DNA of 64,000 nt, taken from the NCBI RefSeq assembly GCF_001483135.1, contig NZ_LNAL01000007.1, forward strand, positions 62,001-126,000. Direction: 5' to 3'. A program made the position numbers and the translations under genes. This stretch comes from Solirubrum puertoriconensis. Lineage in GTDB: Bacteria; Bacteroidota; Bacteroidia; Cytophagales; Hymenobacteraceae. This document shows positions 53,699-61,227 of the stretch, in pieces. The notes beneath the pieces are model-generated. The model saw only the letters and a list, made by a program, of their open reading frames with translations. It searched no databases and was not told where the DNA came from. How positions within the stretch are numbered: position 1 is the first letter of the stretch; each line of letters starts with the position of its first letter.

Positions 53699-54322
53699 CT
53701 ACTGGGCGTGCTGGTGCAGCACCTCGGCGGCCTTCACCAGCCGGCCACTTAAGCGCTCAATGTCAGCCTTGGCGCGCTCGTAGCCCTCGGCCGAAATGGG
53801 CCGGGCGGCGTCTTCAATCAAGTACGTCTCAAAGCCCTCGTGCAAGGCATCTTTGGCCGTGAAATACACGCAGTAGTCGCCGGCTAAGCCAGCTACATAC
53901 ACCTGCTGCACGCCCTTGCCGCGCAGGTAATCGGCCAGGCCCGTCGACTTCTGGTGGCCGTTATCGAACAGGCCGCTATAGCTATCGATTTCGGGGTTGG
54001 TGCCCTTCCGAAAAATGGCCTCGATGCGCTGCGTATCGAGGGCGGGGTGCAACTCGGCGCCGGGCGTGCCCTGTACGCAGTGTACCGGCCACAGTACCTG
54101 CTCCAGCCCGTGCAGCTCAATAGTTTCGAACTCCGTTTTGCCCGCGTGGTTGGCCGCAAAGCTTTTGTGCGTGCGCGGGTGCCAATCCTGGGTAGCCACT
54201 ACTAAGTCGAAGTGCGGCTGCAGCTCGTTGGCCAGCCCTACAATTTGGTCGCCCTCGGGCACGGCCAGCGCGCCACCGGGTACAAAGTCATTCTGAATAT
54301 CGATGAGCAGCAGAGCTTTCAT
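53699..54322 (-). CDS. pncA: Nicotinamidase
   Basis: 207 residues, isochorismatase-like fold. Hydrolyses nicotinamide to nicotinate in NAD salvage. Catalytic Asp8 (LLIDIQNDF), Lys in FRKGTNPEIDSYSG (about 109) and Cys in LAGDYCVYFTAKDA (about 153); metal-site His in TQDWHPRTHKSFA. I prefer the second Met (54322, MKALLLID) over 54328. Cytoplasmic. Next upstream is the 2H phosphoesterase gene at 80 bp, perhaps one transcript. Confidence 0.94.
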   Translation of the reverse strand: MKALLLIDIQNDFVPGGALAVPEGDQIVGLANELQPHFDLVVATQDWHPRTHKSFAANHAGKTEFETIELHGLEQVLWPVHCVQGTPGAELHPALDTQRIEAIFRKGTNPEIDSYSGLFDNGHQKSTGLADYLRGKGVQQVYVAGLAGDYCVYFTAKDALHEGFETYLIEDAARPISAEGYERAKADIERLSGRLVKAAEVLHQHAQ

Positions 54323-54403
54323 GGGCATGGCAAGAATGGAGGAGCACCTAGGAACGCGCGCGGCCGGGCATGGGGTGGCCTAGAGCAGGTACGTGGCGCA
54401 AAC

Positions 54404-54919
54404 CTAGGCGCCAAACGCAAAACTACGCAGCAGCTCCCAGGGCCCGTTGCGGTACGCCCACAGCTGCAAGCCCGTACCGGTAGCCTCGAAGGGCTCAAAG
54501 GAGGCGCTTAGCTGCTCGTGCAGCTCGCGGGCGGCGGCGGGTGTTACCTTGTTTTGGATGGTTACGTGAGGCCGCCGCCGCTGCTGATCTTGCGGCGTTA
54601 ACTGCTCGCGCCACACGGCCTGCAGCTCGCGGTGCAAGGCTTCGGCCTCGGGTGCCTCAAGCGCAAACGCCACCCCGCGCCCCAGAAACTGCAGCCCCGC
54701 TACGCGCATAGCCATGGGGTGCTGCGCGTGGGCCCGAGCGGCCAGGGTAGCCGCAATGCTGTCGAACTCCGAGCCGGGCAGATGATGAAACAAGGTGAAA
54801 TGCGCATCGAGGTAGTTGCGCTCCGGTGGGAAGTGCTTCTGGCGCAGGGTGTTGAAGTACTCAAACGTTTTCTCATCGAGCGAGAGGGTAAGGATAAGGG
54901 GAGCGTCGATAGCAGGCAT
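54404..54919 (-). CDS. 2H phosphoesterase (2'-5' RNA ligase family)
   Basis: 171 residues. The two H-x-[TS] motifs that name the family are visible: HFTL (about 40-43, in LDAHFTLFHHLPG) and HVTI (about 118-121, in RRPHVTIQNKV). The internal pseudo-duplication around them is typical. Members hydrolyse or ligate 2',5' or cyclic phosphodiester bonds in RNA or nucleotides such as ADP-ribose cyclic phosphate; together with pncA this could be a nucleotide/NAD-salvage pair, by inference. The stop TAG is within CCTAGG. Cytoplasmic. Confidence 0.85.
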   Translation of the reverse strand: MPAIDAPLILTLSLDEKTFEYFNTLRQKHFPPERNYLDAHFTLFHHLPGSEFDSIAATLAARAHAQHPMAMRVAGLQFLGRGVAFALEAPEAEALHRELQAVWREQLTPQDQQRRRPHVTIQNKVTPAAARELHEQLSASFEPFEATGTGLQLWAYRNGPWELLRSFAFGA

Positions 54920-55071
54920 AGTGCCTTAACTAAGAGTACGTAGTTATAGTTGTGGTTTGATAAGTACAATGTTGTTATTCAAATACTTGCTATGTAATTG
55001 TTGAAGTAAAAGTGAAAACGAATGTGGAATGAATGAAGATGACGAGCTATTCACTAGTGCACAGATAAAAA

Positions 55072-55104
55072 CCCGCACCAGTAAGTAGTACCTACTGGTG
55101 CGGG
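55072..55104 (-). terminator. Terminator of the NTF2-like gene
   Basis: 12-bp stem CCCGCACCAGTA with complement and TTTTTATCTG on the minus strand, about 25 bp beyond the stop. Confidence 0.8.
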
Positions 55105-55128
55105 CGAGCTAAAAAGCGGCAATACCAC

Positions 55129-55992
55129 CTAGGGTTTAGCGGGTTTGGTAGGGTTCAGCACTTCGGCCACCAGACGCCAGCCTTTCGCCTCGTGCTTCCA
55201 AACGTGCGCGTAGCCACCTTTCGGCCCGTCGGGTGTGGCCGAGGTGTAGGTGCCGTACACGTAGCCCAAGTCGCCGGCGGTCGAAATTTGGCTACCCAAG
55301 GGTTGAAACTGCATAGCCGACTCAGCCTTAAGCTTTTCCTGCATGGCTGCGGCGGTGGTTAACGGCATTAGCCCGTCGCGGTGCAGGCGGCTTTGCTGGC
55401 TTAGCATGGCGGCGTAAGCCGGGGCCATGCCGTTCTGCCGAATGGCTTCGCTGAGCTGCTTATCGAGGGCCAGCAAATCGGCGGGGCGTTGCTTGCTGGG
55501 GCGGCTGGGGGTGTTGCCAAATGTAACTTCTGTTGGAATACCGGTTTGCTGCGGCGCGGCGTGCGGAATGCCAATGTCGGTCAGGAACTTGAGGCTGCCA
55601 TCGGCCTGCCTGCCCCACACCGTGAAGTAGTGCCCGAAGGCCACGCGCCTGCCATCGGGCTGCTCCAAGTAGTACGGGCCGGTGGTGTAGCCTAAGTCGG
55701 CGCTGCGGGCGGCATCGGCAAATTCGGGGCCCCACACCAGCTTGGGGCTGCCGGCCGGGGCCTCGGGTTGCTTTTGCCAAACGGGTTTACCTAGGGCTGG
55801 CTGCCCGTTCTGGAACACGATGCCCGAGTCGGCAATGCTGCCCAAAAAGGCCACTTTCACGGAGGCCTCAACCGCCGTGCGGGCAAAGTCGCGTTCGGCT
55901 TGCACGAAGGCATCGGCGGGGCGCTGGGCCTGGGCACTGCTAGTCCAGGCCAACAGCAAGGCAGCAGGTAATAACAAGCGGGGGAGGAGCAT
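55129..55992 (-). CDS. Secreted protein with two NTF2-like domains
   Basis: 287 residues from the Met at 55992. Signal peptide (ending SAQAQ). Two halves of about 125 residues share the NTF2/DUF4440 look: ADAFVQAERDFARTAVEASVK ... YYLEQPDGRRVAFGHYFTVW and LLALDKQLSEAIRQNGMAPAYA ... GYVYGTYTSATPDGPKGGYAHVW. The second half ends with WRLVAEVLNP. Such tandem cone-shaped folds usually bind small hydrophobic ligands or act as enzymes. Function unknown. Periplasm. TAG stop within CCTAGG. Confidence 0.8.
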   Translation of the reverse strand: MLLPRLLLPAALLLAWTSSAQAQRPADAFVQAERDFARTAVEASVKVAFLGSIADSGIVFQNGQPALGKPVWQKQPEAPAGSPKLVWGPEFADAARSADLGYTTGPYYLEQPDGRRVAFGHYFTVWGRQADGSLKFLTDIGIPHAAPQQTGIPTEVTFGNTPSRPSKQRPADLLALDKQLSEAIRQNGMAPAYAAMLSQQSRLHRDGLMPLTTAAAMQEKLKAESAMQFQPLGSQISTAGDLGYVYGTYTSATPDGPKGGYAHVWKHEAKGWRLVAEVLNPTKPAKP

Positions 55993-56203
55993 GGCTTGGC
56001 GGTTGTTTCCGGACTGCAAGCTGGTGGCTGACAGAGGCTTCTGCAATCACACAATCATGCGGCGCGGGCTGCTCAAGCGGCTAGCAAATAGTTTAGCACG
56101 GTGGTTGGAAAATTAGCGCATAAGTTGTTGTAAGTCAATGTGTAAATATTGTGTATTTAACGTACTGGATGGAGCTTATGACGTCTGCCTGGTGTTGTAG
56201 CTA

Positions 56204-57319
56204 ATGATGATCGAACAGCTCACGTTACCCGTTCTAAACGCTCCAGCCACCGCCCAACCCGAGCCCTTGGTGCGCACGCACAGCGCCAAGCTTTGGCTGC
56301 CCAAGCGCGTGCTCTTCACGCCCGATGCCCTCGACGAGGAGTTCGGGCAGCAGATCTATCAGCGCGTGCTGCAGCACGACCTCGAGGTGGAGGTGCTCAA
56401 GAGCAACCGCCTGACGGGCCTGCGAGGTACCGACGACCGCGACACTTACCGCCGTGCCAAGAGCACCCTGGCCGTGGTGAAGGCCCCGCCGAGTGCGCTG
56501 CGCCTGCAACCCACGCCGCCCTCGGCCGATTGGCAGATGAACCTGGCCGAAGGCTGCCCCGCGCACTGCCAATACTGCTACCTGGCGGGCTCGTTGCAGG
56601 GCCCCCCGGTGGTGCGCGTGTTTGCCAACCTGCCCAACTTGCTGCAGAACACCGCCAGCTACGAGCAAGCCGGCCGGCTTACCAGCTTCGAGGTCAGCTG
56701 CTACACCGATGTGCTCGGTATTGAGCACCTTACCGGCAGCCTAGCCGAGTGCGTGCGCTACTACGGGCAGCGCGAGGGTGCCCGCCTGCGTTTTGTGTCG
56801 AAGTACGACCAAGTGGGTTCGTTGCTCGACTTGCCCCACAACGGCCGCACGCGGGCCCGGGTAAGCCTCAACGCCGAGTCGGTAGCCCGCAAGCTCGAGG
56901 GCGGCACGGCTTCCATCGAGGCTCGTTTGCAGGCTTTGCGACAACTGGCCTTGCCTAAGGAGCTAGGCGGTGGCGGCTACCCCGTAGGCGTGGTGCTGGC
57001 GCCCATTATGCCCATTCCTAACTGGGAGCAGGAGTACCGCCAGCTGTTCGAACGCCTGGAGGCCACGCTTGATTTTGAGTGCGACCTGACGGCCGAGTTC
57101 ATCAGCCACCGCTTTACGCCTGGCTCTAAGGACGTGCTGCTGCAGTGGTACCCCAACACCTCCCTCGACTTCGACGAGGCCAAGCGCGCCGTTAAGCGCA
57201 ACAAGTTTGGCAGCCACAAGTACGTGTACCAACCCGACGACATGCGCCGTCTCAAGGAGTTCTTCTACAGCGAGTGGCAGCAGCGCTTCCCGCAGGCCCC
57301 CGTTAAGTACTGGACCTAG
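56204..57319 (+). CDS. Spore photoproduct lyase family radical SAM protein
   Basis: 371 residues. Radical SAM cluster C118-x3-C122-x2-C125 (CPAHCQYC) followed by YLAGSLQGPPVVRVFANL. A further Cys166 (FEVSCYTDVLGIEHLTGSL) stands 41 residues after C125; in Bacillus SplB, from memory, the essential H-atom donor Cys lies 43 after. The GIEHLT context also matches SplB. Bacillus SplB reverses the thymine dimer formed by UV in spores. This genus makes no spores, so it may repair a related lesion or do another radical job. Start could also be the next ATG (56207). Cytoplasmic. TAG stop within CCTAGG. Confidence 0.88.
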   Translation: MMIEQLTLPVLNAPATAQPEPLVRTHSAKLWLPKRVLFTPDALDEEFGQQIYQRVLQHDLEVEVLKSNRLTGLRGTDDRDTYRRAKSTLAVVKAPPSALRLQPTPPSADWQMNLAEGCPAHCQYCYLAGSLQGPPVVRVFANLPNLLQNTASYEQAGRLTSFEVSCYTDVLGIEHLTGSLAECVRYYGQREGARLRFVSKYDQVGSLLDLPHNGRTRARVSLNAESVARKLEGGTASIEARLQALRQLALPKELGGGGYPVGVVLAPIMPIPNWEQEYRQLFERLEATLDFECDLTAEFISHRFTPGSKDVLLQWYPNTSLDFDEAKRAVKRNKFGSHKYVYQPDDMRRLKEFFYSEWQQRFPQAPVKYWT

Positions 57320-57459
57320 GCCCCCGGTGCCGCCAGTAGCAAATGCGCCCAACTGCAGCCGCCACAATGGCGGTAGCAGTTGGGCGTACGAGCAAAGAGG
57401 GAGGGAGAAACTGTAAAAGGTTTGCGTTAGGCAAAGCGGCGGCTGTAGGAGAAAAAGAG

Positions 57460-57741
57460 CTAGGCGCGGTTCATGTAATCCAAATAGAACTTCACGAACT
57501 CGTCGTACTTGTGCAGCTTGGGGTTGGAGGCTTCCGGTGGCGGGGTCGGCTCGTTCGACGAGGCTACCATGAAGCTGGTAGTAGCAGGCGAGCTTTTCGG
57601 GCTCGTGGTACTTACCTGCACCTTTAGGGAGCTAACTGTAGCAATGGGCTGATCGTCGGGGCGGATCGAGCGTTCGACGGCTTCGTTGGGCAGCGCAGAG
57701 ACTATCGTGAGCAGGGGCAGAGAGTTTGCAATAGGTCTCAT
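57460..57741 (-). CDS. Small secreted hypothetical protein
   Basis: 93 residues. Hydrophobic start (MRPIANSLPLLTIVSALPNE) may be a signal peptide; the middle is Ser/Thr/Pro-rich and likely disordered, and the end (KLHKYDEFVKFYLDYMNRA) is a helix. No family recognised. It stands convergent to the SPL-like gene and divergent from the ATPase gene. Low complexity makes it the least secure CDS here. Confidence 0.4.
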   Translation of the reverse strand: MRPIANSLPLLTIVSALPNEAVERSIRPDDQPIATVSSLKVQVSTTSPKSSPATTSFMVASSNEPTPPPEASNPKLHKYDEFVKFYLDYMNRA

Positions 57742-57882
57742 AGGCTCTTGCGGTTAGGTTGCTGTATAATAATAATCAGATGAGCTATTGAAAACCAAAG
57801 ACGAGTTGGAAAAAGTATACGAAACTCTTCTTCAGGACTACCAATAGCTCGTCGAGGCTAACCTCCTCTGTTTCTTAACGCT

Positions 57883-58326
57883 ATGCAAGCAGTCGTTTTC
57901 TGCGGAATTCAGGCCACGGGCAAGTCCACGTTCTACAAGCAGCGGTTCTTCAACTCGCACGTTCGCATCAGCCTCGACCTGCTCCGTACCCGCCACCGCG
58001 AGCGGCGCCTGCTGCAGTTTTGCCTCGAAACCCAAGCCCGGTTTGTGGTCGATAACACCAACCCCTCGGCAGCCGAGCGGCAGGTATACATTGCTGCCGC
58101 CAAGCAGGCCGGATACCAAGTGGTGGGGTACTATTTTCAGTCGGTGCCGCGCGAGGCCCTGCTGCGCAACCAACAACGGCCCGCCCCGGAGCAGGTGCCG
58201 GCCAAAGGCATTTACGGCGCTAGCGGCCGACTCGAGTTGCCTGACTACGCGGAGGGCTTCGATGAGCTCTACTACGTGCGCATTGTGCCTGGCGGCAGCT
58301 TTGAGGTGAGCCCCTGGCAGACGTAA
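57883..58326 (+). CDS. PNK-like P-loop ATPase
   Basis: 147 residues. Walker A FCGIQATGKSTFY (8-20) and a Walker-B/lid region with RFVVDNTNPSAAERQ, both as in the T4 polynucleotide kinase 5'-kinase domain and Zeta-toxin-like small kinases. It lacks the phosphatase half of PNK. Substrate could be an RNA or DNA 5' end, or a small molecule. Cytoplasmic. It is 52 bp ahead of the DUF3052-type gene. Confidence 0.82.
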   Translation: MQAVVFCGIQATGKSTFYKQRFFNSHVRISLDLLRTRHRERRLLQFCLETQARFVVDNTNPSAAERQVYIAAAKQAGYQVVGYYFQSVPREALLRNQQRPAPEQVPAKGIYGASGRLELPDYAEGFDELYYVRIVPGGSFEVSPWQT

Positions 58327-58378
58327 AGGTCTTGTGGTACCTAGGGCGGCGCGGCGTTCTTCTGCTACCTTTAGCCTC

Positions 58379-58813
58379 ATGAAGTCAGCCGTTGAGAAAA
58401 TGCTCCTGAAGCCCGGCGCGGTGGTGCTGGTGCTCGGGCTACCCGCCAATTTGCAGCCCCTGCTTGCCGACCTGCGCACCCACTGCACCGTGGTGGAGCA
58501 TGCTGCCGATAAAGTTGATGCGGCCTTGGTATTTGCCACCATGCAAACGGAAATCGATCAGTTGGCACCACAGGTAGCTGCTTTGGCTGCCGGCGACGCA
58601 GCCATATGGTTTGCCTACCCCAAAGGCACCAGCAAAAAGTACCGCTGCGACTTCAACCGCGACACCGGCTGGGCTCCGCTGCACGCCCTCGGCTTCGAGC
58701 CCGTGCGGCAAATTGCTATTGATGACGATTGGTCAGCGCTGCGGTTTCGCCGCGTTGAGTACATCAAGCAGATGACGCGCGCCACCCGCCGCGCCACCCA
58801 GCCTCAAGCCTAG
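58379..58813 (+). CDS. DUF3052-like protein
   Basis: 144 residues from the Met at 58379. Soluble alpha/beta: MKSAVEKMLLKPGAVVLVLG, DAALVFATMQTEIDQL, AIWFAYPKGTSKKYRCDFNRD and FEPVRQIAIDDDWSALRFRRVE. The order (WFAYPKGTSK, then a Asp-rich DDDWSALRFR near the end) is that of DUF3052, a family without known activity. The Arg/Lys-rich C-terminus (TRATRRATQ) suggests nucleic-acid binding. Stop TAG in CCTAGG; hutI starts 24 bp downstream. Confidence 0.75.
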   Translation: MKSAVEKMLLKPGAVVLVLGLPANLQPLLADLRTHCTVVEHAADKVDAALVFATMQTEIDQLAPQVAALAAGDAAIWFAYPKGTSKKYRCDFNRDTGWAPLHALGFEPVRQIAIDDDWSALRFRRVEYIKQMTRATRRATQPQA

Positions 58814-58837
58814 GTACTACACTCGCTCCGCTCCGCA

Positions 58838-60106
58838 GTGCCCACCACCCAACCCTACTCGCTGCTCATCCGCAACGCCGCGCAGGTGCTCACGCTGGCC
58901 GGCCCGCCCGCCGATAAGCCGCTGGCCGGCGCTGCCATGGCAGAGTGGCGCATCATCAACCTAGGGTACGTAGCCTGCCACAGCAGCACCATTGCCGCGG
59001 TGGGTGCCATGCACGAGCTCGACGAGGCGCTGATTGGCCCCGAGACCCGCATCATTGATGCCACGGGCCGCGTGGTGATGCCCGGTTTGGTAGAGTGCCA
59101 CACGCACCTGGTGTTTGGCGGCAACCGCGCCGATGAGTTTCAGCGCAAGCTGCAAGGCGAGTCGTACCTCGATATTCTGGCTTCGGGTGGAGGCATCCTG
59201 AGCACCGTGCGCAAAACCCGCACTGCTTCCGACGCTGAGCTGCTCGCCCAAGCCCTGCAGCACCTCGATGGTTTTCGGCGCTACGGCGTAACCACCCTCG
59301 AAGCCAAAACCGGCTACGGCCTCGATAAGGAAACTGAGCTGCGCCTGTTGCGCGTGGCCCGGCAAGCAAGCCGGCAGCAGCCCGTGCGCATCGTTAATAC
59401 CTTCCTGGGTGCCCACGTGCCCGGCCCCGAGTACAAAGGCCGCCCCGCCGATTACCTCGATTACCTGGTGGCCGAAGTACTGCCCGAGGTGCGTGGCGCG
59501 GCCGAGTTTGTGGATGTGTTTTGCGAAGAAGGCGCATTTGGCGTCGAGGATTCGCGCTGCTACCTGCAGCATGCCCGCGACCTAGGATTCAAGCTGAAAA
59601 TCCATGCCGAGCAACTACACGACCTAGGCGGCTGCCTGATGGCCGCCGAGCTGGGTGCCATCAGCGTCGACCACTGCGACTACCTCACGCCCGAAGGCGC
59701 TGCGCAGGTAGCAGCAGCGGGCCAGGGCCGCACCGTGGCGGTGCTGCTGCCGCTGGTGCCCATGTTTTTGCGGCAGGATAAATACGCGCCCGGCCGGCAA
59801 TTTATCGACGCGGGCTTGTCTGTGGCCATCAGCACCGATTTTAATCCCGGCTCGTGCCCCAGCAAAAACCTGTGGCTGGCCCTGCAGGTAGCTTGCCTGA
59901 AAATGGGCCTGACGCCGCGCGAGGCTTTGACTGCCGTAACCATCAACGCCGCCTGGGCCATCGACCGGCAGCAGGACTGCGGCACTTTGGAGCCCGGCAA
60001 GCGCGCCGATGTGCTGCTGCTGCGCGTGCCCGACTACCGCGAGCTGCCGTACTGGTTGGGCGAAAACCCGGTGGCGCAGGTGGTGATTGGCGGCAAGGTA
60101 GCCTAG
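58838..60106 (+). CDS. hutI: Imidazolonepropionase
   Basis: 422 residues with a GTG start at 58838, the only start in frame that leaves the N-terminal strand intact. Amidohydrolase fold that opens the imidazolone ring, step 3 of histidine breakdown, giving N-formimidoyl-glutamate. Metal ligands: HTH in VECHTHLVFGGNR, His in KIHAEQLHDLGG, and Asp in STDFNPGSCPS; the GFRRYGVTTLEAKTGYG segment binds substrate. Likely transcribed with the DUF3052-type gene. TAG stop in CCTAGG. Cytoplasmic. Confidence 0.95.
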   Translation: MPTTQPYSLLIRNAAQVLTLAGPPADKPLAGAAMAEWRIINLGYVACHSSTIAAVGAMHELDEALIGPETRIIDATGRVVMPGLVECHTHLVFGGNRADEFQRKLQGESYLDILASGGGILSTVRKTRTASDAELLAQALQHLDGFRRYGVTTLEAKTGYGLDKETELRLLRVARQASRQQPVRIVNTFLGAHVPGPEYKGRPADYLDYLVAEVLPEVRGAAEFVDVFCEEGAFGVEDSRCYLQHARDLGFKLKIHAEQLHDLGGCLMAAELGAISVDHCDYLTPEGAAQVAAAGQGRTVAVLLPLVPMFLRQDKYAPGRQFIDAGLSVAISTDFNPGSCPSKNLWLALQVACLKMGLTPREALTAVTINAAWAIDRQQDCGTLEPGKRADVLLLRVPDYRELPYWLGENPVAQVVIGGKVA

Positions 60107-60112
60107 GTTACA

Positions 60113-60163
60113 GGGCGCGGCTCTGCAGCGCGGAACGAATTTCCGCGCTGCAGAGCCGCGCCC
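60113..60163. repeat. 23-bp perfect hairpin, REP-like
   Basis: Arms 60113-60135 and 60141-60163 (GGGCGCGGCTCTGCAGCGCG... and its complement) with a 5-nt loop, no mismatch, directly after hutI. Longer and more GC-rich than a usual terminator and without a T-tract. It shares the style but not the sequence of the repeats near bioA. Confidence 0.75.
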
Positions 60164-60178
60164 AGGGTCAACCAAAAA

Positions 60179-60209
60179 GGGCCGGCCCCTAGGTGCTAGG
60201 AGCCGGCCC
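60179..60209 (-). terminator. Terminator after the ECF operon
   Basis: 14-bp stem with one mismatch (GGGCCGGCCCCTAG and its partner) and T-rich CCTTTTTGG on the minus strand, 37 bp beyond the stop of the lipoprotein gene. Confidence 0.75.
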
Positions 60210-60245
60210 GTATCGAACACCGGAATAGGTAATAGATTAAGCTGG

Positions 60246-61214
60246 CTATAGGGTGCGGATGTCGGCCACCATAGCCGTAACATCGGTTTCCGTGGGCGTT
60301 AGGGTTACGGCCGTAGCGGAGCCCACCACCAGGCTTTGCTTGGCGTAGTACACCCGCTCGTTATCAACGTGGATTACCAACACTTTCACCTTGGCTCCGG
60401 TGGGCAGTTGGTTGGCGGTGAATTTGTTGTTGCTGTCGGCGCAAAGCTGCAGCACCGCGTTCAGCTCATCGAACACCACAAACACGGCGGTTTTGGTCTT
60501 GTCAACGGTTGGGGCATTAATCGTGATGGGCAGGGGTGGCGAGGTGGGCAGGCCCACAAACCGGTCGCAGTTAATCCAGCCCAAGCCCGCGTTCATCAGG
60601 CTGCCTTGCACCGAACCCGAAAAACCGCCGCCAGTGGGGGCAAAGGCCGCCGTGGGCAGCGGTATCCAGCTAAAGCAACCGGCTGCGCCGCCACCTACAC
60701 CATTACCCACGAACAGCTGCATGCCTTGCTGCGAGGTGAGCACCGGCGGTAGCACCGTCTGGAAACGCACCTGCGTGGTGTCGTTGATGCGCAGCGGCAC
60801 GCTATCCTGGGTGGCCTGAATCTGAAACTCGCCGGCTGATTCGAGCAACTCGCCCTGCTGCGCCACCGTGGGCATGGCCGAAAGCACCATATCGGCCTTG
60901 CCCATCACCTCGCGGATACGCACCCGCACGGGGCTGTTCGACAGCGGCTGGTTGTCGGTTCGGATGAAATTGTTTGCCGCGAAGCTGAAGCGGTTGCCTT
61001 TGGCGGTTACCACGGTTTGCGCGGTGCGCGCCGACAGCGAAAAAAGCTGCGGCGCAGCGCCGTACCGGGTAGTAAAATCCGCAATGCTGGTGAACTTGGT
61101 AGGGTTCGTGACTGGTGGAGTTACACCGCCGTCAACTTCACAAATAACAATGTCTTCTTTGGCGCAGCCGAACATGCTAGCAGCCAGCGCGGAGAGGAGA
61201 AGGATACGCTTCAT
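60246..61214 (-). CDS. Lipoprotein, last gene of the ECF sigma operon
   Basis: 322 residues from the Met at 61214 (MKRILLLSALAASMFGC, lipobox with Cys about 17). Mature part is beta-rich in two similar halves, without recognised family: FSLSARTAQTVVTAKGNRFSF, VRVRIREVMGKADMVLSA, then FSWIPLPTAAFAP and KVKVLVIHVDNERVYYAKQ. It starts 13 bp after the stop of the fusion gene, so the three genes sigma factor, fusion, lipoprotein form one operon. Probably outer membrane or periplasm; role in envelope sensing is by context. Confidence 0.75.
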   Translation of the reverse strand: MKRILLLSALAASMFGCAKEDIVICEVDGGVTPPVTNPTKFTSIADFTTRYGAAPQLFSLSARTAQTVVTAKGNRFSFAANNFIRTDNQPLSNSPVRVRIREVMGKADMVLSAMPTVAQQGELLESAGEFQIQATQDSVPLRINDTTQVRFQTVLPPVLTSQQGMQLFVGNGVGGGAAGCFSWIPLPTAAFAPTGGGFSGSVQGSLMNAGLGWINCDRFVGLPTSPPLPITINAPTVDKTKTAVFVVFDELNAVLQLCADSNNKFTANQLPTGAKVKVLVIHVDNERVYYAKQSLVVGSATAVTLTPTETDVTAMVADIRTL

Positions 61215-61227
61215 AAACCAGTCAGAA

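Noticed and set aside
57783-57848. Frame reading DELLKTKDELEKVYETLLQDYQ before the ATPase gene
   Set aside because: Looks coding-like and helical but has no ATG, and a stop lies just upstream. It could be a remnant; not supportable as a gene.
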